Source: Bacteroidota bacterium
GTDB lineage: Bacteria > Bacteroidota > Ignavibacteria > Tepidaquicellales > Tepidaquicellaceae
Length of the DNA stretch: 64,000 nt
Direction of reading: 5' to 3'
Assembly: GCA_018266835.1 (NCBI GenBank)
Contig: JAFDZP010000002.1
Coordinates: forward strand, 715,302-779,301
Below the pieces are notes generated by a model. It worked only from the letters and a program-made list of their open reading frames with translations, made no database searches and was not told where the DNA came from. Position 1 is the stretch's first letter; the number at the start of each line of letters is the position of its first letter. The position numbers and the translations under genes are program-made. Below, in pieces: positions 27,345-37,033 of the stretch.

Positions 27345-30158
27345 TTACTTAACCAATGTCATTTTCTTAGTTGCATTATATTCACCGGCTTCAATTCGAT
27401 AGAAATAAATCCCGCTTGCAAAATTGCTTCCGTTAAATTCTACTGTATAATATCCGGCAGCTCTCTGCTCATTAACAAGTTCACTAGCGAGTTTTCCCGT
27501 TATATCGTAAACAGAGAGCTTTACATTCGAGCTGCGCGGAAGCTCGAAGTTAATTTTTGTTGCCGGATTAAAAGGATTAGGATAATTCTGAGATAAATTA
27601 AATTTCTTCGGCACTTCAATTTCAACTTCATTTGATAATTCATAATATTTGTAATTACCGTTGAAGTCTATTTGTTTTAATCTGTACTGGTATTTTCCCG
27701 AAGCAGCAATCTTATCTTCGTAAGAATAATTATGTGTTTCGTTTGAAGTTCCGTTACCGTTTACAAAAGAAATTTTCTTCCACTCATTGCTGCCCGAAGT
27801 TTTTCTTTCTACATCAAATCCGGAATTGTTCTGTTCGTTAACTGTTGACCATTCTAACTTTACATTGCTTCCGTTTACTTGTGAAGTGAAGGAAGATAAT
27901 TCTACGGGAAGCAGAGAAGCGTCAGGTCCTAATGCAAGAGTAAGGTTAGAACTAAAAATGGGACCTGAGTTTATCAACTGAAAAGATGAATTGAAAAATC
28001 TGTATTGAAACTCCTGAGCTGATTCGCTTGTTCCTTTGATGCCCACAAGCATCGGATATATTGTATTATTATTATATTTAGAAACGAATGAGCTTCCTGT
28101 CTGGTCATAATTGTAAACAAAATCTATTTTAGAATTTTGTACCGGGTTTGAAGTGTATTGTAAAATTGTCTGAAAACTAACATAATCATTTGCATCTACA
28201 GAAGCATTATAACTTGGAACTTTGCTGAATGTAATAATTATCTCGTTTGAAGTAACTTTAATGCAAAGACTTCTTCCTGTAACATCAGCATCGCCAAAGT
28301 TAAAATCTTTCCACAATGGAAGTATTGCATTCAGCATATTATTTTGTGAAAGTCCATCTGTTGGAGGTTCAATGTTTACTCCCAACTGAGGGTCAAATGT
28401 TCCAAATGAAATTATTCCGTTAGTCCCAATGTAAATTGTTTGATAATTATTCCCGAAGAATCTAACCGCATTATTGCCTGTGAGAATATTTGTAAATCTG
28501 AACAATCCGTCGTCAAGATTACCGGCAATCAAAGATCCCAGCAATGAGCCGTTCAATATAATGTATGTGCTTCCTGTTGTATCTCTCCAATTATAAGTCG
28601 GTTTATTTGGAGACAAATTTGCTCCGGAAGTTGAGTTTGCAAAATAATATAGGTTACTGCCTGAGCTCATATTATTACCATAGTTTGGATTCTGAAATAT
28701 GAAATCTCTGTATGGTGTAAAGAGACTATTATTTAACAGGCTCGAAACTTTTACTCTCCAGTAATATCTTGTTGAGTTTTGTAAGTTAGCCGGAGGAACC
28801 GGACTTGAAGTTAAACCAGGAGCTATAATTGTATAAACTATATTGGAAAAATTTGTATCGCTCGCAACCTGCAATGTATAAGTAAATGCATTTGGCACTG
28901 TTGTCCATTGCAGCACGGGAACATAAGGAATTACAGTTCCGGCTTCCGGTGAGGAAAGCGTTGGGGCAGTCATCGGTGTTCTTATCCATTCAGCGGACGA
29001 ATATCCTGATGTAAAAATTATTTTTTTACCATATACTCTGAAGTAGTATAACTGGTCAGTGCTAAGACCTGTGCTTTGATAAGAAGTTACGTCTGCATTT
29101 ACGGAGTCTATAATGCTCCAGTTGTTGCCGTCTGAACTACGTTCAATTATAAATTTTTCTTCATCAGATGAATTGTCAGTCCAGCTTAAATTTATTTGTG
29201 AAGTTGAGACAGGTACTAATGCAAGGTTCGATGGAGCATTTAAGTTAAATCCTCCGGATGTTGATTTATAAACATTTTGTGAAACTGCGTAAATTGTATT
29301 CGGACTAATGTAGGAAACTGCAGCAATATTACTACTGCCGGGAGGAGTTTGATTTATCCACGAAGTACCGTTATCTGTGGTTAAAGCAATACCACTAGCC
29401 CCGCTCAGCCATCCGATAGATGAATTAATAAAATTTGTTTTATCGTAACGGTAATTAAAAGGACCCGCAACAGAAGTCCAGTTTGTTCCTCCATTAGTTG
29501 TTCTAAGAAAAACGCCGGGATTTCCACCAACGGCTCTTCCTGTATTTGCATCCGAAAAATTTATCGAATAAAGGTCCTGTGTCGTTACCGGAGTTTGTGC
29601 AGTCCAGTTAACTCCACCGTTAGTTGTTTTAAAAATTCCCCCGTTATATCCGGCAGCCCATCCGGTATTTGCATTTATGAAACTAATGGCATTAAGTGTA
29701 TGATTATATTGGTTATTGATCATTGTCCAGTTATTCCCGCTGTCAGTAGTCCTCCAAATACCGTTGCTGTTACTTACTACCCAGCCGGTAGAAGAATTAA
29801 TAAAAGACATATCACAATAGTTACCAGCATCAGTAAGGGCTTTAGTCCAGTTATTGCCGCCGTTTGTAGTTTTCCAGAGATAGAAGCTGCCGGCAAATCC
29901 TGTATTAGCATCGATGAAATGAATATTAGTAATTACATTACTTTCAGGGTTTGGTAAGTTTATCCAGTTAATCCCACCGTTTGTAGTTTTAGCTATACCG
30001 CTGCCGCATATCCATCCGGTATTATCGTTAATGAAAGAAACATCATCTAAAAAAGTGCCTGTAGGATTATTTTGCTGCACCCATTGAGCCGAAGCCTGGT
30101 TAATACAGCAGACAAGAATAAGAAGAATTAAAGCTGATTTAAATTTTTTCGCGCTCAT
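27345..30158 (-). CDS. Secreted YCF48/BNR-repeat protein with fibronectin III and T9SS sorting domain
   Basis: 937 residues. Signal peptide 1-24. About residues 25-310 consist of roughly 40-residue beta-propeller repeats with the pattern IAKTTNGGINW and NTGW, as in YCF48-type propellers. A fibronectin type III domain (about 312-395, PSNLALVPVSTSQINLSWTD) and a second Ig/FN-like domain follow. The C-terminal sorting domain is LSQNYPNPFNPATKINF to KKMTLVK. A secreted or surface-attached protein; partner unknown. A small gene (30163-30366) lies 4 bases upstream. Confidence 0.85.
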   Translation of the reverse strand: MSAKKFKSALILLILVCCINQASAQWVQQNNPTGTFLDDVSFINDNTGWICGSGIAKTTNGGINWINLPNPESNVITNIHFIDANTGFAGSFYLWKTTNGGNNWTKALTDAGNYCDMSFINSSTGWVVSNSNGIWRTTDSGNNWTMINNQYNHTLNAISFINANTGWAAGYNGGIFKTTNGGVNWTAQTPVTTQDLYSINFSDANTGRAVGGNPGVFLRTTNGGTNWTSVAGPFNYRYDKTNFINSSIGWLSGASGIALTTDNGTSWINQTPPGSSNIAAVSYISPNTIYAVSQNVYKSTSGGFNLNAPSNLALVPVSTSQINLSWTDNSSDEEKFIIERSSDGNNWSIIDSVNADVTSYQSTGLSTDQLYYFRVYGKKIIFTSGYSSAEWIRTPMTAPTLSSPEAGTVIPYVPVLQWTTVPNAFTYTLQVASDTNFSNIVYTIIAPGLTSSPVPPANLQNSTRYYWRVKVSSLLNNSLFTPYRDFIFQNPNYGNNMSSGSNLYYFANSTSGANLSPNKPTYNWRDTTGSTYIILNGSLLGSLIAGNLDDGLFRFTNILTGNNAVRFFGNNYQTIYIGTNGIISFGTFDPQLGVNIEPPTDGLSQNNMLNAILPLWKDFNFGDADVTGRSLCIKVTSNEIIITFSKVPSYNASVDANDYVSFQTILQYTSNPVQNSKIDFVYNYDQTGSSFVSKYNNNTIYPMLVGIKGTSESAQEFQYRFFNSSFQLINSGPIFSSNLTLALGPDASLLPVELSSFTSQVNGSNVKLEWSTVNEQNNSGFDVERKTSGSNEWKKISFVNGNGTSNETHNYSYEDKIAASGKYQYRLKQIDFNGNYKYYELSNEVEIEVPKKFNLSQNYPNPFNPATKINFELPRSSNVKLSVYDITGKLASELVNEQRAAGYYTVEFNGSNFASGIYFYRIEAGEYNATKKMTLVK

Positions 30159-30162
30159 TTTT

Positions 30163-30366
30163 TTATTTTATTAAGTTTTTATAATTTTCAATTAAGGTGT
30201 TGACCTTCTTTTCAAGCAGAGGATATTTGGAAATTCCCGGTTCATTTTTTCTTATAATTATTTCTATCTCTGCAGCAGCATTTATAAGTATTACCATTTC
30301 GGAATTTAATTTATCAATGATTGTTTTTAAGACTCTTAATGTTTCTAATGCCTGATTTGCGCTCAT
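30163..30366 (-). CDS. Small helical protein of unknown function
   Basis: 67 residues, almost entirely predicted helix with spaced Leu/Ile (ALETLRVLKTIIDKLNSEM and LEKKVNTLIENYKNLI), suggesting a helical hairpin or coiled coil. It ends 4 bases before the start of the secreted YCF48 protein gene and both begin with Met-Ser-Ala, so it is probably the first cistron of that transcript. No signal peptide. Could be a false ORF, but the length and position are reasonable. Confidence 0.5.
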   Translation of the reverse strand: MSANQALETLRVLKTIIDKLNSEMVILINAAAEIEIIIRKNEPGISKYPLLEKKVNTLIENYKNLIK

Positions 30367-30571
30367 TTTATTCTGAAGGTTGTTTTGTTAAAGTTGATTC
30401 AAAATTATGTTCAAAAAGTCTCACGCTCAAATAGAATTTTCTCAAAAGTCTCATAAAAGTTTTCTTGAAAATGTGCTTAAAACCTCATTTTTAAAGTAAA
30501 AAACAAGTTTTACGTTTTTACTTAGTCTTAGAAATCCTATATTAGTCTCAATATTTCAGAGGGCAATATTA

Positions 30572-32038
30572 ATGCAGGACAGCAAACTTATAGAGATTTT
30601 GAAGGTCTTTTCACCAAAAGAATGGAAGGATTTTGAAAAATTTGTAAACTCACCGTATTTTTCGACAGGACGCGACGTAAGCGGTTTGTATTCTGTACTC
30701 AAAAAACACCATCCCGAATTTAATTCTGATAATCTAGATAAAGAAAAAGTTTTTGCAACGCTATATCCATCCGAACAGTACAATGAAAAGAAATTAAAGA
30801 ATATAACATCGGATTTAACGGGGATGGCTGAGCAGTTTCTGGTAAGTGAAAGACTTTCTGCAGATGATAAACTATTTGATGAAACTCTAGCAAAGGTATA
30901 TAAAGATAAAAAGAATGATAAACTTTTTTTGAAGACATTAAACTCGTTAGAAAAAAAACTATCCGGCGAAAAATTTAAGAGCGATTCAGGGTTTAAGGAA
31001 AATGAAATACTGGAAAGACTTTTTGAAGAGTATTATATCGGTAATCATAAGTTTGATAAGTCAGTTCCTAAACGTGTAAAATATACTGAGTATGTTACGC
31101 TCACATTCCTTGTAACTTTTTTACGTAAACAGCGGGATAAAATTATAATAAAGGATTATTATAATCTTGATATGACTAGCCCTCTGCTGGAAAGTGTATA
31201 CGAGAGTATTGACTTTGAAAAAATGCTTAGGCTGCTGAAAGAAAAAAAATCCGAATGGCTGTGGCTTGTCGAGTTCTATTATTATATTCTAAAATCATTG
31301 CAGAATGTTGATGACAATTCAATGTTCGAAAAATTACAAAATTTATTTTATCAGAGCACAGAAAAATTTGACAGGAAAGAAAAATATTTCATATTTAATG
31401 ATTTTATTGCCTGGATACACACTAAGGATTATAAATTTGATACTATATCTTCACAGGATGAATTTGATGTTTTCAAAAAAATGCTGGAACACGATGCATA
31501 CTCTCCTTCCGAAAATGAATTTATGAGTGTATTATTATACCGCAACATTATGAATATGGCTGTTAGTCTGGGTGAGTTTGAATGGTTTGAAATTTTCATT
31601 TCAAAATATACTGAAAAACTGAAACCGGAATTCAGATATAATATGCAAAATCTTGCAAAGGCAAATTTATATTTTGAAAAAGGAAAATTTGAAGACGCAC
31701 TCGGATGCTTAAGCAAAATCTCATACGACGTATTTATGTACAAAGTGGATATAAAAAACTTAATGCTGAGAATTTATTATGAACTGGATTTATATGAATC
31801 TGCATTTTCAATGATAAGTGCTTTCAAAAATTTTCTTACTGCAACAGATGAAATATCTGACATTTTTAAAACACAGCAGATGAACTTCATAAATTTTTAT
31901 AATAAGCTTTTGAAAATGAAAGCAGATAATAAATCAACGGATGCGGGATTTATTTCCAAGGAAATAGAAAGAAAAGATTCAATTGCATCGAAGAGCTGGC
32001 TAATAGAAAAAGCGAAGGAGTTAAATAAAAAGAAGTAA
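30572..32038 (+). CDS. Conserved helical protein of unknown function, paralogue of 25776-27233
   Basis: 488 residues from ATG 30572, with no membrane or signal segment. It shares the N-terminal pattern (EILKVFSPKEWKDFEKFVNSPYF), mid-region LEKGKFEDAL..L and C-terminal SWLIEKAKEL with the gene at 25776. Predicted all-helical repeats could scaffold protein contacts. The promoter-side 200 bases contain two AAAAGTCTCA direct repeats (around 30413 and 30444). Function not recognised. Confidence 0.75.
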   Translation: MQDSKLIEILKVFSPKEWKDFEKFVNSPYFSTGRDVSGLYSVLKKHHPEFNSDNLDKEKVFATLYPSEQYNEKKLKNITSDLTGMAEQFLVSERLSADDKLFDETLAKVYKDKKNDKLFLKTLNSLEKKLSGEKFKSDSGFKENEILERLFEEYYIGNHKFDKSVPKRVKYTEYVTLTFLVTFLRKQRDKIIIKDYYNLDMTSPLLESVYESIDFEKMLRLLKEKKSEWLWLVEFYYYILKSLQNVDDNSMFEKLQNLFYQSTEKFDRKEKYFIFNDFIAWIHTKDYKFDTISSQDEFDVFKKMLEHDAYSPSENEFMSVLLYRNIMNMAVSLGEFEWFEIFISKYTEKLKPEFRYNMQNLAKANLYFEKGKFEDALGCLSKISYDVFMYKVDIKNLMLRIYYELDLYESAFSMISAFKNFLTATDEISDIFKTQQMNFINFYNKLLKMKADNKSTDAGFISKEIERKDSIASKSWLIEKAKELNKKK

Positions 32039-32124
32039 GTTTTTTTTATTTTTTTTCTTATTCATAATTTTGTTAAGTTTAACAACTCCCCCTGCCTTAA
32101 ATTTTCATAATTTAAATACTCCGG

Positions 32125-33195
32125 ATGAAAACAAAAATATTTCTACTTCTTTTTTTCTTTTCCGCTTCATGTTTTTCACAAACATATCTTGATAAAGAAT
32201 TTGATAGAATAACCGATTCGGTTTTATCTGTAAATCCTTTAATACCGGGTATGCTTGTATCATACGTTTGCGGTGATTTCAAATGGGAAAAAGCAAAAGG
32301 TTATGCAGACATTGATAAGAAAATCCCTATGAGACTTGATAACACTTACAGAATAGGCAGCGTCACAAAAACATTTACCATTTCTGTTCTGCTTCAGCTT
32401 GTTGATGAAGGAAAAGTATCTTTAGATGATAATATTTCGAGATTTTTCCCTGATATTCCCAATGGTGAAAATATTACAGTGAAAATGCTAGCAAATATGC
32501 GCTCGGGACTTTATAATTACTCTGAATCACAGCAGTTTGACGACACTTTAACTAACAGACCATCTAAAGTTTGGAGTGATGACGAACTGATACAGTTAGC
32601 TTTAAAATATCCGCCTTATTTTCCGCCTGACTCAAATTTTCACTATTCTAATACAAATACAATTCTCATAGGAAAAATTATAGAAAAGGTCACAGGAAAT
32701 AAATGGCAGGACGAAATTAAAAAAAGAATCTTTGAACCCTTAGAATTAAAAAACACATGGACTGCAAACGGTCGGGATATGATCGGAGACTACTCTCACG
32801 GATATATGCAGATGGATTCAACTTCATCAAAACTTACCGATGTGACTTCTTACTACGATGTTTCATGGGCAAGTGCTGCCGGAGATATTATATCCGATAT
32901 AAATGATATAAAAATTTATCTGAGAGCTCTGGGAACGGGGAAATTTTATTCGGAAAAAATGAGAGAGGCGAGAAAAGAATGGGCCATCACACATGGAAAT
33001 TTAAAATATGGATTAGGAATGTTTTCTGTCTCGGGATTTCTGGGGCATAACGGAGGCATTCCCGGATTTACAAATTTTTCCGGATACAACCCTGAAAGCG
33101 ACTGCTCTATTATCGTTGTGTATAACACTCAAAGACCCGGAGCAGATATGCCGGATGAATTAGCTAAAAGATTATTACAAGTAGCAGGATATTAA
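32125..33195 (+). CDS. Serine hydrolase, beta-lactamase class C / DD-peptidase family
   Basis: 356 residues with a signal peptide (1 to about 19). The catalytic SxxK is Ser79-Val-Thr-Lys82, the YxN motif is Tyr174-Ser-Asn176, and the third motif is HNGG near residue 310 where true beta-lactamases have KTG. These exported or periplasmic enzymes are usually esterases or D-alanyl peptidases. Its own terminator follows at 33211. Confidence 0.85.
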   Translation: MKTKIFLLLFFFSASCFSQTYLDKEFDRITDSVLSVNPLIPGMLVSYVCGDFKWEKAKGYADIDKKIPMRLDNTYRIGSVTKTFTISVLLQLVDEGKVSLDDNISRFFPDIPNGENITVKMLANMRSGLYNYSESQQFDDTLTNRPSKVWSDDELIQLALKYPPYFPPDSNFHYSNTNTILIGKIIEKVTGNKWQDEIKKRIFEPLELKNTWTANGRDMIGDYSHGYMQMDSTSSKLTDVTSYYDVSWASAAGDIISDINDIKIYLRALGTGKFYSEKMREARKEWAITHGNLKYGLGMFSVSGFLGHNGGIPGFTNFSGYNPESDCSIIVVYNTQRPGADMPDELAKRLLQVAGY

Positions 33196-33210
33196 TAAGA
33201 TTTTAAAATG

Positions 33211-33248
33211 AAACCCTTCTGAAAATTATTCGGAAGGGTTTTTATTTT
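33211..33248 (+). terminator. Rho-independent terminator after the serine hydrolase gene
   Basis: AAACCCTTC pairs with GAAGGGTTT around a 13-base loop, followed by TTATTTTT, 15 bases after the stop codon. It touches the stop of the convergent DinB-like gene. Confidence 0.88.
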
Positions 33249-33691
33249 TAAATTTCCAGTCTTCGCAAATAATTTATTTGCCCCAAATGATAGTTGAGAT
33301 GAGTGAGCAAATGAAGAAGCATGTGATCATGCTTTACAATCCTTTCATGTTTTTCCAGCGGATAATTTTTTTCAAAAATGTCCTCAGGTAAACTGCGAAG
33401 CGTACTCATAACAATTGCCGTAGTTTTTTCTAAATCTGAGAGAATTTTTTCTCTTGGAATATTACTTGATGAAAATTCTTTATCTCGCTCTCTTATATAT
33501 CCTGAGTTTCCCAATGTTGCTCCGATGAAATGATTCAGATTTCCGTTAAGATGTAAAAATAAATTCCCTGTGCTGTTTTTTACATCACCCTTTATTTTCC
33601 ATAAGTCTTCTTCATTCTTAAAAGCCACCAATTCATCTTTCAGTTTGTTTAAATCTCTTTCAAAAAATTCCACTAAAACTTCTTTAAGCAT
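33248..33691 (-). CDS. DinB/DUF1572-family protein
   Basis: 147 residues forming a four-helix bundle. The metal-ligand histidines of the DinB fold are visible: NLFLHLNGNLNHF (about residues 44-56) and HLLTHLNYHLGQINYLRR near the C-terminus. DinB-like proteins are metal-dependent thiol transferases or of unknown function. The gene is monocistronic and convergent with the serine hydrolase. Confidence 0.8.
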   Translation of the reverse strand: MLKEVLVEFFERDLNKLKDELVAFKNEEDLWKIKGDVKNSTGNLFLHLNGNLNHFIGATLGNSGYIRERDKEFSSSNIPREKILSDLEKTTAIVMSTLRSLPEDIFEKNYPLEKHERIVKHDHMLLHLLTHLNYHLGQINYLRRLEI

Positions 33692-33733
33692 GTTTTATGT
33701 TTTAAGTTTATCAAAAATAAAAAGTAAACGTAA

Positions 33734-33759
33734 AACAAAAAAGGGGCTTCCACCCCTTT
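33734..33759 (-). terminator. Rho-independent terminator after the 33776-35017 gene
   Basis: On the minus strand AAAGGGG, a 6-base loop and CCCCTTT are followed by TTTGTTTT, 17 bases after the stop codon. Confidence 0.85.
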
Positions 33760-33775
33760 CAATTTTTAAATTAAA

Positions 33776-35017
33776 TTATTTTATTAAAATCATTTTCTTT
33801 GTATCAATAAAACTTCTAGTTTCTATTCTATAATAGTATATACCACTGCAAAGATTTCCCCCATTAAATTCAGTTTCATACACTCCTGCTAATTGATTTT
33901 CGTTAACCAATATTTCTACTTCCTTCCCTGTTATATCCGATACCGTTAATTTTACAAAATCTGATTTTGTAATTTCATATCTGATTTTCGTTGACGGATT
34001 AAATGGATTCGGATAGTTCTGATGCAGAATAAACGATGACGGAATTTCAGATGAAATATTCTGCACTCCAATTATATCCGTGTAACTTCTACGCCAAACT
34101 GATTTGCCATATGTACCTGCAAAGATATAATTATTAGTTGTGAACAATTTGAATATTGGTGGTGTGTAGTTACCAAATCCTGTATTTTTCTTTATCCATG
34201 TTGTACCGTGATTAGTGCTCAGATAAATCCCTCCGTTTGTTCCTGCAAATAAATTTTCGCCGCTTACACAAAAGTTATATATTATTTTACTTCCCATGCC
34301 TGCAGTATCGTTGCTCCAGCTTATTCCATTGTTTGTGGTGTGAAATAATCCGCCCGCACCGGGATAACTTGAAGCAGCATAGAGATGTCCTCCGAGAGTT
34401 GCCATACAATCAATAACCTTATATGTCAATCCGATTGAAGTAAAATTATTCCCGTTATTGGTTGAAAGATAAACTCCATTGCCGCAGCCTGCATAAAGAT
34501 AGTTTCCATTAACTGCCAGAGAGGTAACTGCACCATGATTTGTGAAACCTGTCGGTATCCAGGTATAGCCGTTATTTGCAGAACGGAAAATACCCACTGT
34601 ATCAATTATGGAAGCTGCAAAAATATTGTTTCCTATAATTGTAAATTCTTCGACATTACGATTATTAATAGATGAAATAGTCCAGTTAGCGCCGCTGTTT
34701 TCACTGACCCAGGCACCGTAATCCGTTCCCGCTAAAAAATAACTCCCATACTGAATTATTGAATTCACGCATCTGTTATTCATCACGGTCTGAGTCCAGT
34801 TAGTACCGTTGTTTGTTGAACTGTAAATACCTGTGCCGACTCCGTTGAACCCTGAACCCATAAGAATTACAGTTCCGTTAGTTGCAAAAGATAATATACT
34901 TTGACTAGTGCTGATTCCGTTTGATATCTGTTCCCATTGTGCAGGTGATTGAGAAGTAAAAATAAGCAAGGAAATGAAATTGAACAGGGCAAAGAGAATA
35001 GGAATGAACTTCTTCAT
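33776..35017 (-). CDS. Secreted BNR-repeat propeller protein with T9SS sorting domain
   Basis: 413 residues: signal peptide 1 to about 26, then propeller-like repeats (IYSSTNNGTNW, VWVSENSGANW-type blades, roughly seven) to about residue 325, and a type A sorting domain LHQNYPNPFNPSTKIRYE to KKMILIK. Smaller than, but similar in plan to, the 937-residue protein at 27345. Exported by Sec plus the type IX system. Function unknown. Confidence 0.83.
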   Translation of the reverse strand: MKKFIPILFALFNFISLLIFTSQSPAQWEQISNGISTSQSILSFATNGTVILMGSGFNGVGTGIYSSTNNGTNWTQTVMNNRCVNSIIQYGSYFLAGTDYGAWVSENSGANWTISSINNRNVEEFTIIGNNIFAASIIDTVGIFRSANNGYTWIPTGFTNHGAVTSLAVNGNYLYAGCGNGVYLSTNNGNNFTSIGLTYKVIDCMATLGGHLYAASSYPGAGGLFHTTNNGISWSNDTAGMGSKIIYNFCVSGENLFAGTNGGIYLSTNHGTTWIKKNTGFGNYTPPIFKLFTTNNYIFAGTYGKSVWRRSYTDIIGVQNISSEIPSSFILHQNYPNPFNPSTKIRYEITKSDFVKLTVSDITGKEVEILVNENQLAGVYETEFNGGNLCSGIYYYRIETRSFIDTKKMILIK

Positions 35018-35133
35018 ACATTTATGCCGCCTTTCCCCAAGCGCTCTATAAATAACTTATGTTATACTCATATGTAATGTAATTCAGAAATTCAGTATGC
35101 AATAATTGAATTATTTAACAGTAACAATTTTTC

Positions 35134-35161
35134 AAAACAAAAAAGGGGCTTTCGCCCCTTT
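35134..35161 (-). terminator. Rho-independent terminator after dnaJ
   Basis: Minus strand: AAAGGGGC, a GAAA tetraloop, GCCCCTTT and then TTTGTTTTG, 27 bases after the dnaJ stop. Nearly the same sequence as the terminator at 33734. Confidence 0.9.
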
Positions 35162-35188
35162 CAATTATATAAATCAAAATATTTATTT

Positions 35189-36352
35189 TTACTCTGAGAA
35201 AACTTTCTTAAAAAAACCTTTCTCAGATTTTTTCTTTCCATTCGGTTTAAAGTTTTCTGATTTTGCAAGTTCCCTTAAAATATCTTTTTCTTTACCTGAT
35301 AGTTTTGTCGGTATATGTACATTCACTCTTACAAGCTGGTCGCCTCTTCTGTCTGAGTGCAGTCTCTGAATTCCTTTGCCGGACATTTTCAAAATACTTC
35401 CGGGCTGAGTGCCTGCATCTATTTTTAACTTAGCTTTTCCTTTTAATGTCGGCACAATAACATCTGCGCCTATTGCAGCATCTATTATACTCAGCTCGAG
35501 CTCGTAATAAATATCATCTTCTTCTCTTACAAAAATTGAATGTGCTTCTTCTTCAAGATGTATGAACAAATCACCTGCCGGACCGCCGCGCAAACCTGCA
35601 TTGCCCTGTCCTTCAAGCGGAATATAATTTCCTTCGCTTACTCCCGATGGAATATTTACTTTTATTTCAGCTTCTGTTTTTACTCTTCCTTCACCGTGGC
35701 AATCTCCGCATCTTTCTTTAACTACTCTTCCTTCGCCGTTACAAACGTTACACATTGTTACATTTACAAATTGCCCGAATATCGAACGAGACACCTGTCT
35801 TACTTCACCTGTTCCGTTACAGTGAGTACACTTCGCATATCCACTCTCACCTTTTGCTCCCGAGCCTTTACATGTATCACAAGTTTTAAACTTTTTAACT
35901 TTAATTGTCTTTTCAACTCCGTCGGCAATTTCTTCAAGAGTAAGCTTAAGATTTATTTTTAAATCACTTCCTCTGCTTCCGCTGCCTTGTCTTCTTCTGC
36001 CCTGATTTCTTCCTCCGCCGAAAAATTCATCGAATATACTTCCACCGCCGCCGCCGCCGAATATATCACCGAAGTGCGAGAAGATATCGTTCATATCGGT
36101 GAAGCCTGAAAATCCTCCCGGACCTCCGCTTACTCCCTGATGCCCGAACTGGTCATATCTTTGTCTCTTTGTCGGATCTGATAAAACTTCGTATGCCTCG
36201 GCGCATTCCTTAAACATCTCCTCTGCTTCATGGTTTCCGGGATTTCTATCAGGATGATATTTCATCGCAAGCTTTCTATATGAGCTTTTTATTTCATCAC
36301 CTGTTGCTGTTCGCTCAACCGATAATATTTCGTAGTAATCTCTTTTTGTCAT
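35189..36352 (-). CDS. dnaJ: Chaperone DnaJ (Hsp40)
   Basis: 387 residues. J-domain 1-70 with HPD at 33-35, a Gly/Phe-rich stretch to about 130, four CxxCxGxG zinc repeats (CDTCKGSG, CTHCNGTG, CNVCNGEG, CGDCHGEG, about residues 155-220) and the C-terminal substrate-binding domains. It stimulates DnaK ATPase and hands over unfolded clients. It is the third gene of hrcA-grpE-dnaJ, 89 bases after grpE; dnaK is not in the window. Confidence 0.98.
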   Translation of the reverse strand: MTKRDYYEILSVERTATGDEIKSSYRKLAMKYHPDRNPGNHEAEEMFKECAEAYEVLSDPTKRQRYDQFGHQGVSGGPGGFSGFTDMNDIFSHFGDIFGGGGGGSIFDEFFGGGRNQGRRRQGSGSRGSDLKINLKLTLEEIADGVEKTIKVKKFKTCDTCKGSGAKGESGYAKCTHCNGTGEVRQVSRSIFGQFVNVTMCNVCNGEGRVVKERCGDCHGEGRVKTEAEIKVNIPSGVSEGNYIPLEGQGNAGLRGGPAGDLFIHLEEEAHSIFVREEDDIYYELELSIIDAAIGADVIVPTLKGKAKLKIDAGTQPGSILKMSGKGIQRLHSDRRGDQLVRVNVHIPTKLSGKEKDILRELAKSENFKPNGKKKSEKGFFKKVFSE

Positions 36353-36441
36353 TTTAAAAATTTTTGATTTCCTCAGTTAATCCTTTAATGTAATCACCAT
36401 TAAGATATATCAAGAAATCAATTAACTAAATTTATTTTTAT

Positions 36442-37032
36442 TTATGCGGATACTAAAACTTTTGCATGCTTTATAACTTTATCTTTAAGCATATATCCTT
36501 TTTCTACAACTTCAACTACTGTGTTTGGGGCGACTTCCTTCGGCACCTGCATTAATGCATCTGAAGTATTTACATCAAACGCTTTTCCCATCACATCAAT
36601 TTCTTTCAGTCCTTCATTTTCAAGAACGTTTGAAAATTTCTGATACACAAGTTCAAGTCCCTGTTTCAAAGTGTCTAAATCTTTTGTCTCTCCTTTGTTT
36701 ACGGAGTGCAATGACCTGTCCAGGTCATTATAAACAGGAATAAGTTCCTTAATAATTTTCTCTGCTGAATATTTTACGAACTCAGTTACTTCAGTGTCTT
36801 TTCTTTTTTTGTAATTTTCAAACTCAGCAACTTTTCTCAGGAGCAGATCTCGCAGCTCAGCGTTTTCCTGTTTCAGCTTTTCAATTTCGGTAAGTTCAAC
36901 AGTTTCTTTTCCGTTTTCTGCTGCTGTTTCATTTACATTTTCTTCTGTGGTTTCTACAGGGTTATTTTCTTTTTTATTTTTATCTTTCATTATAGCTTTA
37001 TAAATATTTCCTTTTTTAAAATTTTTAAACAA
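36442..37032 (-). CDS. grpE: Nucleotide exchange factor GrpE
   Basis: 196 residues. A charged, low-complexity N-terminus (residues 1-50) leads into a long coiled coil (LTEIEKLKQENAELRDLLLRK) and the C-terminal beta domain containing VVEVVEKGYMLKDKVIKHAKVLVS. The start at 37032 touches the stop of hrcA; an ATG at residue 15 (MKDKNKK) is another possible start. It releases ADP from DnaK. Confidence 0.96.
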   Translation of the reverse strand: MFKNFKKGNIYKAIMKDKNKKENNPVETTEENVNETAAENGKETVELTEIEKLKQENAELRDLLLRKVAEFENYKKRKDTEVTEFVKYSAEKIIKELIPVYNDLDRSLHSVNKGETKDLDTLKQGLELVYQKFSNVLENEGLKEIDVMGKAFDVNTSDALMQVPKEVAPNTVVEVVEKGYMLKDKVIKHAKVLVSA

Positions 37033-37033
37033 A

